64,000 nt of DNA, from positions 2,496,619 to 2,560,618 of the forward strand of contig NW_006917092.1 in the NCBI RefSeq assembly GCF_000516985.1. The letters are read 5' to 3'. Below, one piece after another: positions 47,164 to 57,985 of the stretch. Position 1 is the stretch's first letter. Each line of letters begins with the position of its first letter. Source of the stretch: Pestalotiopsis fici W106-1. Taxonomy: Eukaryota; Ascomycota; Sordariomycetes; Amphisphaeriales; Sporocadaceae. Both the position numbers and the translations under genes were made by a program. The notes under the pieces are model-generated. The model was not told the origin of the DNA. It worked only from the letters and a program-made list of their open reading frames with translations, and searched no databases.

Positions 47164-48313
47164 CAAACCTACTTACTGATGAATTCGGCACCAGAATGAG
47201 GTATTTACAATGTCGCTACTGCTCAGTTTCGAGTCGGTGAGCGTGCATGTAATATAACATATCGGTAGGTATACATGGTCCGCGCTGTACGTTTTCAGCT
47301 TCGGCAAGTTCCCCATCACCACAGACATTATGGCTCGGCTGTGTAATATAAGTAACGCCATAAGAGAAAGTACTGTACTCAATTCCCCGTCACAAGGAAA
47401 CACAAGACTAATCGTGCCAGAGACATGAATATTCAGCTTCGGAAGTCCATGTAGTACCAATTACGCCATGAAGGAGATCCCCGAAGTGAGACACGCATAT
47501 TATTGGAGACCGTGAACGCTTGCAAATCTCCACTGAGAACTGAAATCATGCATAATTCAATGTGCGTGCTATGTACCAATAAAACCAGTGCGCGTTGTAC
47601 TGATTAGAAACTAACCACCGATGTGGTGTAAAATCGACTATACGATAGCCGTTTTTTCCAATGACTGAGTTCCAAATTCAATATTTAGTTTCAAGATCTT
47701 CAAGTCACTTTCTAATGAATCAAGTACCATATATTGAAGTAAACCACTAAGTGCACTGATATTTGATACATTCGTGCCCAGAAGGTGCCAGTGACTACAT
47801 CGAGCGGGTGGACCTCGGCTGTGTCTCGGCCGTATCTCTGCCTCTCGGCCGCACCTCTTCTGCTCGATCCGAACATGAACCCGAAGGATTCACCCCAGTC
47901 CTCAACCAACGAGGTGGTGTGGCTTGACATGCAAGTGTTATAAACCCCCGATAGTCAAGCGATCGTCTTTCACTAGGCTCGGCCCGCGAGGATTGGCAAA
48001 CGTTTTCCACAAGCATTTAGTTACCTGGCGTAGTTACAGCCTCCACGATCGGCGGATGTGAATATATCTTGGAAGTACGATTTAAGCATATACCTAGGCT
48101 TTTCTATCATTTCCTCTAGACTCGGATTATACAATACAGCTCTATCAATCGTGGGGCGTGTTGTAACGGCGGCGCTGCGAATGGGGCATCCGCCAGACTA
48201 CATCTATGATCCGAGTTTGCAGTCCTCTATAGTTGAACAGCAGATGTACCGTAATCAGGATGCATATTGAGATCCGAATCTCGGATTAAGGTTGATACTT
48301 GTTGCTGCTGTGC
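47164..48313. other. intergenic, nothing certain
   Basis: Includes a possible leader exon of the decarboxylase ending CATCA before GTAAGT at 47181. A CTCGGC-rich imperfect repeat lies at about 47815-47865. No other gene seen. Confidence 0.4.
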
Positions 48314-49849
48314 CTAGTAATGCAGCGTGAAAACCTCGAGTTCAGGCTCAAAGGCGCTGCGTATGGCACCGGCGCTCGGGCTGGCGTACATGTCCCCGGG
48401 CGGGTTATCTCCCTGCCCGTAGGCAAAGTCATTGACTTCGGCGTCGAGATCTTGGTACCGGAAGTGTCTGCTCCCATTCGCGTCTGCATGCACCACGAGC
48501 CGGGGCCTCTGGGATGGCGCCAGGTTGCGCCAGTCGAGATCCTCACGAAGGCCTCGCATCAGTTCCTGGTACCCACGGTCCCCGCCCTCTTCCATGAACC
48601 GCAGATGGCTGAGCTCGATGGTGCAGATGCTTGTGGGGAGAGAGATGAGCACGTCTAGGAGCTCGTCGTGATCCACCAGCACCTTGGTCAGTCTCAAGTG
48701 TTGCAGCTTTGGCCAGTGTTCCAGCGGAAGCAGAGAGCGCAGGCGAGGGAAGTCCTGGTCTGGCATGTCGAACTGATCAAAATCAGTTTCAGTCCGGAAG
48801 TGGAGGTATTCGAGGTCCGTCGCTTTGGCCAGTGCTTTGTGCAGCCGTCCGTTACGCAGAGTTCCCCAGGCGCCGTCCTCATCCCCGTCAGCAAGCAGTG
48901 ACAGGTCCAGGGACCGGAACCCCGGGCGGGCGAGCAGGGCCGCGAGGTTCTCATACTCCTCGCACGGCTGCTCAAGGATACGAGAACTCACGCCGGTGCT
49001 GACGTTGTGCACGTTGAACAGGAGCTCGTTGACCCGATGGTATGGCTGCTGGGCCAGCTCGCGGAGGATAATGCTAACACCACGCCACTGCTCACGTTCG
49101 GCCTTCACTGACCATGGGCGTAGCTCGTAAGGCAGGTCCTCAGGACGGGGCATCGGCCACCCGTGGGGGATGGGGTAGTTGAAACCGTAAGGGAATGAGC
49201 GGATCATGGGCGTCTTGTACAGAGGGGCGAAGAGGTAACCATGGGCTGCCGGGGTGACGGTGATTGTGCGGAGCGCTGGGAAGCGTGACAAGCCGTACCT
49301 CAAGGCAGCGATGTCGGATCCGTCCGCCAGGACCTGCTGCTGCTGGCGAAGCAGATCTTGATAGATTGCCCACGATTCGTGCACAGGTAGCTGCGCCTCC
49401 AGCTGCTGCATCCTAGCTCTCCAGGCAGGGCGCTCCTCGACACCCTTGCGACTACGCTCGTCACCCAGGTTCTTACGACAGGCAAGCGAGAACCATCGTG
49501 GGGCAGAGTGTCCGTTCTCCTCGTCTGAGGGGTAGCCTTGGTCCTGCTGCATCTCCTCCCCTTCCTCCTGCCCTAGTCCGGCTACCAGCTGTGCATCATC
49601 CCAGACTATCTCGGTGATACCGTGCCGATAGACCTCGTGCTCTGCTATCGAGCGGAAAGTCTGGACATTGAGCGGATTGGCAGAGAGGAAGACTCTCCCG
49701 ATGCGCAGAGGAAAGTTGTCACGCAACACCCGGCACACCAGGCGAAGATTCTTGATATCGCAATTTTCCAGGAGAGCGGCTACAAGGCGACAGATCTCGG
49801 AGGGAATACACGTGAGGTTTCCATCATCAGATTGATTGTTGTTTGACAT
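48314..49849 (-). CDS. F-box/LRR-like protein (511 aa)
   Basis: One exon, 511 residues, notably GC-richer than its flanks. The N-terminal F-box reads TCIPSEICRLVAALLENCDIKNLRLVCRVLR (about residues 13-43), followed by FLSANPLNVQTFRSIAEH. Downstream are acidic linkers and leucine-rich segments (FRSLDLSLLADGDEDG, ATDLEYLHFRTETDF, LPLEHWPKLQHLRLTKVLVDHDELLDVLISLP) that look like irregular LRR units. This layout is the common fungal F-box family in which the C-terminal repeats bind the target and the F-box joins the SCF ligase. Many of these are expanded and species-specific. Substrate unknown. The higher GC and full-length frame suggest it is intact and under different base composition than the surrounding AT-rich DNA. 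Confidence 0.82.
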   Translation of the reverse strand: MSNNNQSDDGNLTCIPSEICRLVAALLENCDIKNLRLVCRVLRDNFPLRIGRVFLSANPLNVQTFRSIAEHEVYRHGITEIVWDDAQLVAGLGQEEGEEMQQDQGYPSDEENGHSAPRWFSLACRKNLGDERSRKGVEERPAWRARMQQLEAQLPVHESWAIYQDLLRQQQQVLADGSDIAALRYGLSRFPALRTITVTPAAHGYLFAPLYKTPMIRSFPYGFNYPIPHGWPMPRPEDLPYELRPWSVKAEREQWRGVSIILRELAQQPYHRVNELLFNVHNVSTGVSSRILEQPCEEYENLAALLARPGFRSLDLSLLADGDEDGAWGTLRNGRLHKALAKATDLEYLHFRTETDFDQFDMPDQDFPRLRSLLPLEHWPKLQHLRLTKVLVDHDELLDVLISLPTSICTIELSHLRFMEEGGDRGYQELMRGLREDLDWRNLAPSQRPRLVVHADANGSRHFRYQDLDAEVNDFAYGQGDNPPGDMYASPSAGAIRSAFEPELEVFTLHY

Positions 49850-50266
49850 GCTGAGCTGTCGTCGGAGTGCTCATCCGCTCCTCGGGTACCCTGATGGATC
49901 TGCACTTTTTCGACGGCAAGCTCGAGGGGAAGAAGAAAGCTGGGGCATTCGAATGACAAGTATTTAAAGTTCGGATGGTCCAAACAGACTAGACTTAAGT
50001 ATGTAGGATGTGACCGGGATTAATCGACTATGCGGTCCTCGAGCGGGCCGGCCAAATCTCGGGCGCCGAGGTCAGCTCCGTTCGTGCATTGGCCGTATTT
50101 ATTAAGTCCTATAGACGCGCGTCATTTTGGCCCTGTTCTTCCATTTCTCGGTTTGCCTCCTAGTTCGAGTGGCCGAGGAACTTGCAGCTTCTTCCTTTCC
50201 CGTTCGTATATAGAGGTCTCACGACATAACAGACATACACTGCGCTGCGCAAGCGAGAATCGGACC
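49850..50266. other. intergenic, nothing seen
   Basis: Promoter side of the F-box/LRR gene. Confidence 0.4.
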
Positions 50267-50797
50267 TTAGCGCAAGCGACCCATTTCCTCGTTGATAAGT
50301 ATTATACTTATAGCACCATATTCGTAGCCCTCATCATCGCCCTCTGGATTTGAACTGACAAGAAGGTATCGACCATCAGGCACGTCATTGGGCCATTGCA
50401 GCACTCCAGGTTCCTTACGAGCGGTCGTTGACACCCGCGAGCCTATCCATTTCGTACAGATTTTGCGAAACGATAGACTAGTCGTATCGCGGATGCGAGA
50501 CCAGAAGCCTTTTGTTGGGTGACTTCGGGTTTTGATGAGTTTTTCAAGAAAGGGTCGTAGCGTGGGGAGGATGTATGTATCATGTGAGAATACATGGTGG
50601 TTTCTGACAACAAATTCATGACTCTGAGGGTCCTTCTGATCTATGAGAGCGTCGAATCGACTCCAAGAATCTTCGTTATTGATTCGTATATCTGGCTCGG
50701 CTTTCTGTGGGATGATGATCCTCGATGCGTCTGCATCAACCTCAATGTCTTCGGGTTCGGCCGACGAAGTTTCGCTGGCGACGAAAGAAGCATCCAT
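50267..50797 (-). CDS. hypothetical protein (176 aa)
   Basis: A 176-residue frame with an acidic N-terminus (SSAEPEDIEVDADAS), a central block with FVVRNHHVFSHDTYILPTLRPFLEKLI, a Ser/Arg-rich basic linker, then LQWPNDVPDGRYLLVSSNPEGDDEGYEYG. The composition is protein-like and contrasts with nearby random frames, but no domain or motif is recognisable. It has no signal peptide or membrane segment. It could be a gene or the end of a larger disrupted gene; the next gene on the plus strand (HET) is 1.1 kb away. Confidence 0.45.
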   Translation of the reverse strand: MDASFVASETSSAEPEDIEVDADASRIIIPQKAEPDIRINNEDSWSRFDALIDQKDPQSHEFVVRNHHVFSHDTYILPTLRPFLEKLIKTRSHPTKGFWSRIRDTTSLSFRKICTKWIGSRVSTTARKEPGVLQWPNDVPDGRYLLVSSNPEGDDEGYEYGAISIILINEEMGRLR

Positions 50798-51912
50798 GCT
50801 GTCGATAATTCTGTATTCGATGGGTATGGGGAGTGTATTCTTTGTCGCACGTCATGTGTTGCACTTTTAGTAGTGTATGACTTTTCTGGGAACCCGCTGG
50901 CAGAAACCGGTAGAGTGAAAGTCAAGATAACTCTCCAGAACGGGGAACAATGAGTCTTGCCCATATATATACATGGACTTAGCTTGACCATCGGATGACG
51001 TTTGGCGGCAGGGCATATTGTGCAAAACCCTGACTGACCAGACGGGTATGTAAGGTTTCCTACATGGATGGAAAATTACTCATCGCGAAGTTAGAGTCCA
51101 TCCTCGCAATGCAGCACCTTGCTGTCAAACTATAAGTATGTGCAGTACAGGGTCATTTCGATCAGGGCTATGGTTTGTATTTAAGTTGCAGAAGGGTGAA
51201 ACCCGGAAGTAGTTCCAGCTGTGTTAGCCATGCTAAAAGACCACGTTAATAGATTTTATTCCTTCCTTCTTTATCATTGACCATATTACCTCAACCAGAA
51301 GCATGTTGCCATCTCTCCGTGAAACACTACATGAGAGATGCAATCTGTATGACATCTCGGTCAGCTGCTGGCAGCTGCAGGTTGATATTGGCAATGTCTA
51401 ACCATCGTTTACACATAGTTCAGCGATTATAAGAGCCTGCAAGTAATTATAAATCTCCGCACTGCTGTATGGGTCTGAAAACTAGGGATTTGGTACAACC
51501 CCTGCCTGATCTCTCAGCACAAAAGACGAAAGGGGATAAATCTGGAATAGAGGATAATCTTATCGCTGAGAACCCCACCAACTATGGAAAGTTGACTTTG
51601 ACTAAAGTAATAGGTACAACTCTCGTTTTAACGGATAAAAGCACCAGACCCCGGGACCTCCGGCTTAACGGCTATTTCCGGTCGGCTGTGGGAGGCAATT
51701 AGGTTTTATGCATTTTATTTAACTAAACCCATTGAGCCAGATCCGTTTATTTGTACTGAATACACTAAGTCCCCATCAATTTCCCACACCAACAGCTGAC
51801 GGGGTAATCTTACTGGAGTCTGCGGGGGCTTATATGGACAAAATCCCGCTTTGTCGATGCCACCTTCATTTCGAGTCATCTGGTTCGTACCACCTCTGGT
51901 CAAGTCATAATA
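50798..51912. other. intergenic, nothing seen
   Basis: Divergent spacer between the 176-residue frame and the HET gene. AT-rich, only short frames. Confidence 0.5.
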
Positions 51913-53631
51913 ATGAGGCTTCTTCAGCTTGGAGAAGGAGATGAACTGTTGCTGACAAGAGATCTGATAAACCATACTCTGCCTTACGCCATCCTCTCGC
52001 ACACTTGGGGACAAGGAGATGACGACGAAGTTCTCTTCCACGATATCATAAATAAGACGGGCAAACACAAACCTGGCTACCAGAAGATCCTATTCTGCGG
52101 GCGCCAGGCCAGACGCGATGGCCTCGACTATTTCTGGGTAGACACTTGCTGTATCGATAAGACCAGCTCGGCCGAGCTATCAGAAGCAATCAACTCGATG
52201 TACCGGTGGTATCAAAATGCTCAACGCTGCTACGTGTACCTGTCCGACGTCTTACCTAGCAGCGGTCCTAGTGAGAAAGACCTTTCACATTGGAAGCCCA
52301 GTTTCCACCAAAGCAGATGGTTTAATCGTGGATGGACGTTGCAAGAGCTAATTGCGCCACGACACGTGAGTTTCTTCTCATCAGATGGCGGTTGGCTTGG
52401 CGACAAGCAGTCGCTTGAGCAGGAGATCCATAAAATCACCAGTATTCCTGTTCCAGCTCTGCAAGGAGTTTCGCTTTCCACTTTTGACACAGAAGAGCGA
52501 ATATCATGGTCTGTCCATCGAACCACAACACGCGCAGAGGACAAGGCGTATTCTCTACTCGGCATCCTAGGTATCCATATGCCACTCATTTACGGCGAAG
52601 GAGAGGAATCGTTTGACCGACTTCGAGCGGCACTTTCGTCTCAGACCTTTGGAAAATCCCAAGCTACTCAGACCACAGGACTGGATTCTCAAGCGGATTT
52701 GAGAAAGCTCCTACTTGAAGACCAGTCAATATACAGCCACTTCTCTCAACGTTTCTTATTAGAAAATTTTGATATTGCAGGGCCTTATCAGCGCCGAGCT
52801 TTATCCACTGGCACGCAATTCCATCCCGAGGACAATGGAATCTGGACATTTTCGAAAGCTGACCTAGTTTTCATCAAAACCAAAAATACCACGAATGGCA
52901 AGGTCGAAGTCCACAGGTCGACCTTTGATTCGCGCTTCCAGGACAAAATCTCGATTGAATCTTGTTTCAACATTGAGGATAATGGCACTTGGTTGATGCA
53001 AGACTACACTGGAGATGGGACACCGGACCTGGTCTATATCAAGACGAAGAACACGCCTGATGGAAACGTTGAAATCCATGCTGCTAGTGGAGATACTGGC
53101 TACAAGCAGCTTCATCACAGGAGGACAAATATGCGAACCGAGGACGATGGCACCTGGACTATGGATAGCAACGGTGATCTAGTCTATATCAAGACCAGGA
53201 ATACCGGCAGTGGCAAGATCGAGGTTCACGTCTTGAGCAAGGCTTCAAACTATCAGACGTTTTCCGTGCACCAGGCAACAACATTTAATATTGAGAACGA
53301 CGGGGTTTGGTGCATACAGCGCTCTCCGTGGCTGTCAAACGGCTCGGAGCAAGCTACAGGAAGTGCTCCATCTAGGTACAATGATTTGTACTACGTCAAG
53401 ACTAATAACACCGGCACTGGTACAGTGGAGGTTCACATGGCTACAGGTTGTTCAGATTGGAGTCAACATGTGATACATGTTGGAAGCAATTTCCTCCTAG
53501 AGGATGACGGATTTTGGTTGATGGCATATATTACGCAGCAGGGTGCTGATCAGCAGCACCCTGATCTGGTCTACATCAAGACACGCAACACGGGGTCTGG
53601 TTCCGTTGAAGTACATGTCAACAGGTACTAG
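51913..53631 (+). CDS. HET-domain protein fused to tandem beta-repeats
   Basis: Single exon, 572 residues. Residues 1-240 form a complete HET domain: PYAILSHTWG, then GLDYFWVDTCCIDKTSSAELSEAINSMYRWY, then FNRGWTLQELIAPRHVSFF, and the standard post-HET segment RTTTRAEDKAYSLLGILG with MPLIYGEGEESFDRL. After a ~70-residue linker come five repeats of about 50-70 residues, each with ED(N/D)G-W and then DLVYIKTKNTxxGxVEVH-type strands (starting near residues 317, 373, 422, 491, 551). HET domains trigger cell death in heterokaryon incompatibility. Usually a NACHT with WD or ankyrin repeats follows; here no NTPase is visible and the beta-repeats take the sensor position. The repeats resemble VCBS/FG-GAP-like propeller units. 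Function as a recognition module is inferred. Confidence 0.9.
   Translation: MRLLQLGEGDELLLTRDLINHTLPYAILSHTWGQGDDDEVLFHDIINKTGKHKPGYQKILFCGRQARRDGLDYFWVDTCCIDKTSSAELSEAINSMYRWYQNAQRCYVYLSDVLPSSGPSEKDLSHWKPSFHQSRWFNRGWTLQELIAPRHVSFFSSDGGWLGDKQSLEQEIHKITSIPVPALQGVSLSTFDTEERISWSVHRTTTRAEDKAYSLLGILGIHMPLIYGEGEESFDRLRAALSSQTFGKSQATQTTGLDSQADLRKLLLEDQSIYSHFSQRFLLENFDIAGPYQRRALSTGTQFHPEDNGIWTFSKADLVFIKTKNTTNGKVEVHRSTFDSRFQDKISIESCFNIEDNGTWLMQDYTGDGTPDLVYIKTKNTPDGNVEIHAASGDTGYKQLHHRRTNMRTEDDGTWTMDSNGDLVYIKTRNTGSGKIEVHVLSKASNYQTFSVHQATTFNIENDGVWCIQRSPWLSNGSEQATGSAPSRYNDLYYVKTNNTGTGTVEVHMATGCSDWSQHVIHVGSNFLLEDDGFWLMAYITQQGADQQHPDLVYIKTRNTGSGSVEVHVNRY
52861..53628 (+). repeat. five coding tandem repeats (DLVYIKTKN units) in the HET gene
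   Basis: Units begin with the D-L-V/Y-Y/F-I/V-K-T codons at 52861, 53029, 53176, 53383 and 53563. Each is preceded by an acidic EDxG-W strand and followed by G-x-V/I-E-V-H. Spacing varies (168, 147, 207 and 180 bp) because of inserts between strands, so these are old diverged repeats rather than recent duplications. Confidence 0.8.
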
Positions 53632-54541
53632 AGGGTGTGCACAAAGAGAATTAGATATACAGAGAGTGTCGGTATTTACTGTAGTTTGAAATTTCGGTAC
53701 CGGCACAATCAACACAGTTTCCATCAAAGGTTGAATCGGGCACATTCGTCGAGAACAGCCAGCCTGTATCGTACAATTATCTTTCGAGTATCTCACATGG
53801 AACAGGGCTACGTATCAAATTGATCTGCCGCATGCTTGGGGGGCAGGTGCCTAATGAGAGCTTACCGCTATGATCGGCCAGCAAAGATCACCAACTCAGC
53901 GGACTTCAGTCATCTTGTCGTTTGTGCCTGAGGAGCTATCTTCCCATTGTTGACTGGCCTACCGCCCACGCAACTGCCCAGCTTACCACAATCGATAGAA
54001 CGATCTGAAACTCCATTCATAGCGCCAACATAGCATTGTTGACTCCTCATTGGTGTTGCTTCAATACCTCCAATCTGAAACGCGAGATGAAATGCTTCTG
54101 GTAAAGTTTGTGACTATTACTTATTTATACCTACATACCACAACTTCTGTTACTTACCAGACGCCTCTGATCAGCTCCTGACAACACAATAGTCTTCATC
54201 ACTTGATTCCTTCAAAGTGTTCAACATTTTGGCCCCCGTCCTCGCACATCCTCGCACAGCTTCCATTCTAAGCAGCGACGTCATCAAGGTGAGTCTCCAA
54301 ACCCCCTCCGGAAAATAGAAAAAATTTCCATTCCTCCTACGAACAGGCCTTTGGCCAAACACTCAAGAACGATCGGTGACTGCCAACATCGCCGCACTTG
54401 CTCCGCGATTGCTGTCCAGGCAAACAAGTCCTCTCTTGCCAGTTTCAAAAAGCCCAGTAGATAAAAGATTGCTCATTCAGTTCTTTCTGTTGCAGGACCC
54501 TCCCTTCACATTCTCATCCAAATACCATTGCGATTGTCACA
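53632..54541. other. intergenic, nothing seen
   Basis: 3' flank of the HET gene and CT-rich promoter/leader of the Myb-like gene. Confidence 0.5.
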
Positions 54542-55074
54542 ATGTCCGAGGCAACAACCCCAGATCCTAAGGCCAACTCTCCTTGGAGCCCAGAGGATGT
54601 GTCCACACTCCTCTTCACCATTATGACGCAGAGCAATGATGATCTGCTCATCAAGGGCTGGAACGACATTGGCCAAAAGCTTCAGGCCATTTGGGGTGAC
54701 AAGTACAGCCTGGCCGCAGCCAAGTGAGTTTTCCGACACCTTGCCCCTCTTTCCGCACCTCTTGGTAAAGACCAAAGGCCTGACCAAACAAATCCAGATT
54801 TCGTTTCCAGAAGATGCGCCTTGCCTACCTGGAGAAGACCAAGAACAATGACGTTACCTCGTCCGATAATGCTGTCGATCCTGCCAAGGCTACCACCAAG
54901 GCCGTTACTCCTCGCAAGCGCACCGCAAAGTCCAAGGGAGCAGATACCGAACAGGGCAACCAGGACGAGGCTGGCGAGACCCCCAAGAAGAAGCGTGGTC
55001 GCAAGCCCAAGACAGCCCTACCCCAGGAGACCCCCGAGCAATGTGATGCCGATGTTGCTATGGATGAAGCTTGA
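54542..55074 (+). CDS. small Myb/SANT-like nuclear protein with AT-hook (152 aa)
   Basis: Exon 1 (54542-54723) and exon 2 (54798-55074) join across a 74 bp intron (GTGAGT donor, TCCAG acceptor at 54797); a second CAG at 54810 would break the frame. Residues about 14-70 look like a Myb/SANT-type helical unit (WSPEDVSTLLFTIM, then GWNDIGQKLQAIWG, then KFRFQKMRLAYL). The C-terminal half is Lys/Pro-rich and contains KKKRGRKPK, an AT-hook-like DNA-binding and nuclear-localisation signal, ending in an acidic tail. The layout resembles many small fungal chromatin-associated proteins. DNA binding and nuclear location are inferred from motifs. Targets unknown. Confidence 0.8.
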
Positions 55075-55618
55075 GGATTCAAATGGATGGTTAAAGGCTG
55101 ATGTGATGATTTTGTGTTTTCGGATCGTGGTTTATGGCAGTCGTCAAGTACTGTGCTTTCACTTGAATGCGAGTGCAGAAGCCGATCAATGTTAGCAGGA
55201 TGGAATGCATTTGGTTTGGAGCAGTGCCAAGTAGTCGGCTAAAGGTACTCATGTAAGGAGCAATGTACGAAAATCACCAAACAGTACACCAGAAAAGCCC
55301 CTGAAATGTCATTATCCCGGTATTAATGACTAGAGAAGTTAAAGGAACCCAGTCCATATTGTAGTTTAACACTATTGACATATGTTGCGTTGAGACTCTA
55401 GTACAGGCGACTGGCATCTTGGCCATTACCATCCACTGGCATACGGATAATTCTTGAACGATGTGAAATTGTTCAAAACGATGAAGTAGGTTGCCAAATT
55501 CAGAGAAGAGGGGCTGGGGTCAGATGGTGCGGAGGCTAGATTACCCTCTAATTTATAAACATCTTTTCCAAATATATACACGAAGTACGAGCAGGAAAGC
55601 GTGGCTTTTAATGACATT
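55075..55618. other. convergent intergenic, nothing seen
   Basis: Holds the 3' ends of the Myb-like and arabinanase genes. The arabinanase frame continues downstream of its real stop only if the intron is ignored. Confidence 0.5.
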
Positions 55619-56649
55619 TTAAACGGTGGGCCAACCAGTCGACCAGCTGATTGTGTTCCAACCAAACTTCTTGTCACCATCAGCATATCCAACTGTCGTG
55701 TCGACATAATGATAGTATAGGACAGCTCCGTACGTGGGGTCGTCAAAGATGCCTTGACCACCGGGGCCATAGACGGTGCCGTGACTCTCAAGGACCACGG
55801 TGCCACCATTTGAAGTGCAGGAAGTGCCGGACGAGTCTGTTTATCATTAATTAGCTTTTTTTGTTGGAATACAGAGGGCAATATCAAGAAGAGACACTTA
55901 CCGACAAAACCACTAGTGGGACTGCTGGACCGGCAGACCATGATCTTGTACTCGCCACCAGAGGCGGGTTTGGATGAATCATAGCCACAGCATTGGCCCT
56001 CGCTCCAGAATAGATAGTAGTAACCGCTGCGGTAATACATGAAACCTCCCTCACGAGCAGATGTGCCCTCGGACGTGTAGGAGATTTGAGTGGCAGATCC
56101 GGCATTCTTGGTTGCGCCCGAGTTGAGCTGGGTCGTGTAGATATCGCCCCAGAAGGAACCAAAGACCATGTACGAGTTTCCATCAGCAGCCGTGATTACG
56201 CTAGCATCAATGGCGTTGTAGTCCTTGCCCGCGCTGGACTTGACGCCAGTTGAACCGTGATCGGTCCAGCTCCCGTACTCGAGGGTCGTGGAAGTCGCAT
56301 ACCCAATGGCGCTGTCCTGCGATCCAAACGAGGAGACCGAGTAGTAGAGGTGGTACGTGTCGTCGACGAGCAAGACATCGGGAGCCCACAAATCATCGTT
56401 GCCAGTGAGGTCGATTGAGGAACCGGAGGGAATGGCAGAACCTTGCAGCGTCCAAGGGCCGGATAGCGAAGAGGCGCTGTAGATGCCAATCTTGCTACCG
56501 GTGCTGAAGCGAAAGTAAGTACCGTCACTTCGACGAGCGACGGCTGGATCGTGTGTCCAGCATTCGCCAGAACAGGCGCCAGGGTCGGCATAGGCTGCGA
56601 CGGTGCTGACGAGTGCCGCGGAGGCTGCGATCAAAGATGACAGAAACAT
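55619..56649 (-). CDS. secreted GH43 arabinan endo-1,5-alpha-L-arabinanase
   Basis: Exon 1 (56649-55902) and exon 2 (55836-55619) join over a 65 bp intron (GTAAGT donor, AACAG acceptor) to 321 residues, the normal length for this enzyme. Reading through the intron instead would give a spurious longer frame to 55426. A signal peptide ([21 protein letters not shown]) precedes the five-bladed propeller. GH43 residues are visible: base Asp in THDPAV (D34), pKa-modulating Asp in YNAIDAS (D148), and acid Glu in [19 protein letters not shown] (E200). The end [15 protein letters not shown] motif ([11 protein letters not shown]) is typical of the endo-arabinanase subgroup. It cleaves alpha-1,5-arabinan side chains of pectin outside the cell. 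No binding module is attached. Confidence 0.95.
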
Positions 56650-57985
56650 GGTGCCGGCACCGTCAAAAAGAATGTAAGTATTCTAGAAGAAGAAGAAATG
56701 AATGAAACGAGTTTAGTCACGGACCGGGCTGAGTAACTGAAACCCGGTGCCAATGCCGGGAGTGTGCTTGAACTTAAGTATGGGCAATCATTGAATCGCG
56801 AGATGGGATTATACATTCACCTTTCGACTCGAGGCATGCTTAGGTATGGTCATGGGTATACGCAAAGCTCCGAGACCTGCGTATATCCATCACCAATGGG
56901 CCGGTCCCAAGACCACGGGCCACTCTTGGCAGTTGGATCAAACATGTGGCGCTGCCGCCAAAAGATCAAAATCGACATGGGCCTGAGGAAAATGGGGTTT
57001 GTTTCGCGACTTGTGATTGGTGGGGTCTGATCCATTTGTCCCGAAACAGAAACGGAGATAATTTATTTGGTACTGTTCGCGGGGCCCTCGGAGTGTTTCA
57101 GGCCAGGTGCTGCTGAAAGAGTTCAGCAAAGAATATCCTTAATTTACCTTCGTATTCGCCGTATCCGGTATTCGGGAGCACCCGCTATTACTTTGCTTAG
57201 GGCAGTATTCCGTACATGGACGACGGAAAATCTCCGAGTGCCAAGTCTCCGTCTCGGCGGCGTGTGGTGGCACGGCCCAGTAGCCTCCGAGCTTCTTGGC
57301 GCCTCAGCAATCCATGCATTCATAAATGGGACCTATGTAAATCTTTTCACAATCAAGAGTCCAAAGCTTGATTGATATACTATAAACTTTGCAAGCGATA
57401 TTGAAGAGTATGATCTGGTACTATTCTGGGCGTGACGCATGAGAATCAACAATCTCCAAAAGAAACAAAGTGCTGCTCTGTCGCACGTCATCACCCAGAC
57501 AGACCTATTCCTTACTTGATACCTCCAAAGCCCGAGCCATGTCGAGCCGCTGCTTTTGTTCAAAGCTCAGAACTTTTCGGATGGATATTTACCAATTTCC
57601 CTTCCCCTTTATCTTGTCTTCCATCTCGAGATTGACAGCGTGGTTGTGAAATGCGATGGCAGCATCATGTATGCAGACTACTCCTATCCAGGCCAATTTT
57701 AAATGGCACGCGAAATCCTCAATCCCACTTGCATTTATGGCCTGACTTGTCCGTCGCATCCAACAGGAATTGCCTCTTGGCCTAGAGATATTATTGTATC
57801 GACCTCCGCCACTCTAGCAAGCTATTCGTGTAGCGCCAGAGTTAACAGCCAGTTCATCGTGATCTCATAGCCTGGAGCCATAAGTGGGTAAATTCTCCCA
57901 CGTGGCTAGTGTAAATGGTCTTTGGTCTACAACTTTCAATTTCCTTCTTTTTTTATGGTCCTGTGCGTAGATACCTCGCCGCTCA
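56650..57985. other. intergenic, nothing seen
   Basis: Promoter of the arabinanase and 3' flank of the propeller gene. Only short unsupported frames. Confidence 0.5.

Noticed and set aside
36957..49849. Classical secondary-metabolite gene cluster
   Set aside because: No PKS, NRPS, DMATS or recognisable terpene synthase is present, so the enzymes here are not a defined cluster.
55426..56649. 407-codon read-through form of the arabinanase
   Set aside because: It translates the 65 bp intron and loses the conserved C-terminal end; the spliced 321-residue form fits the family.
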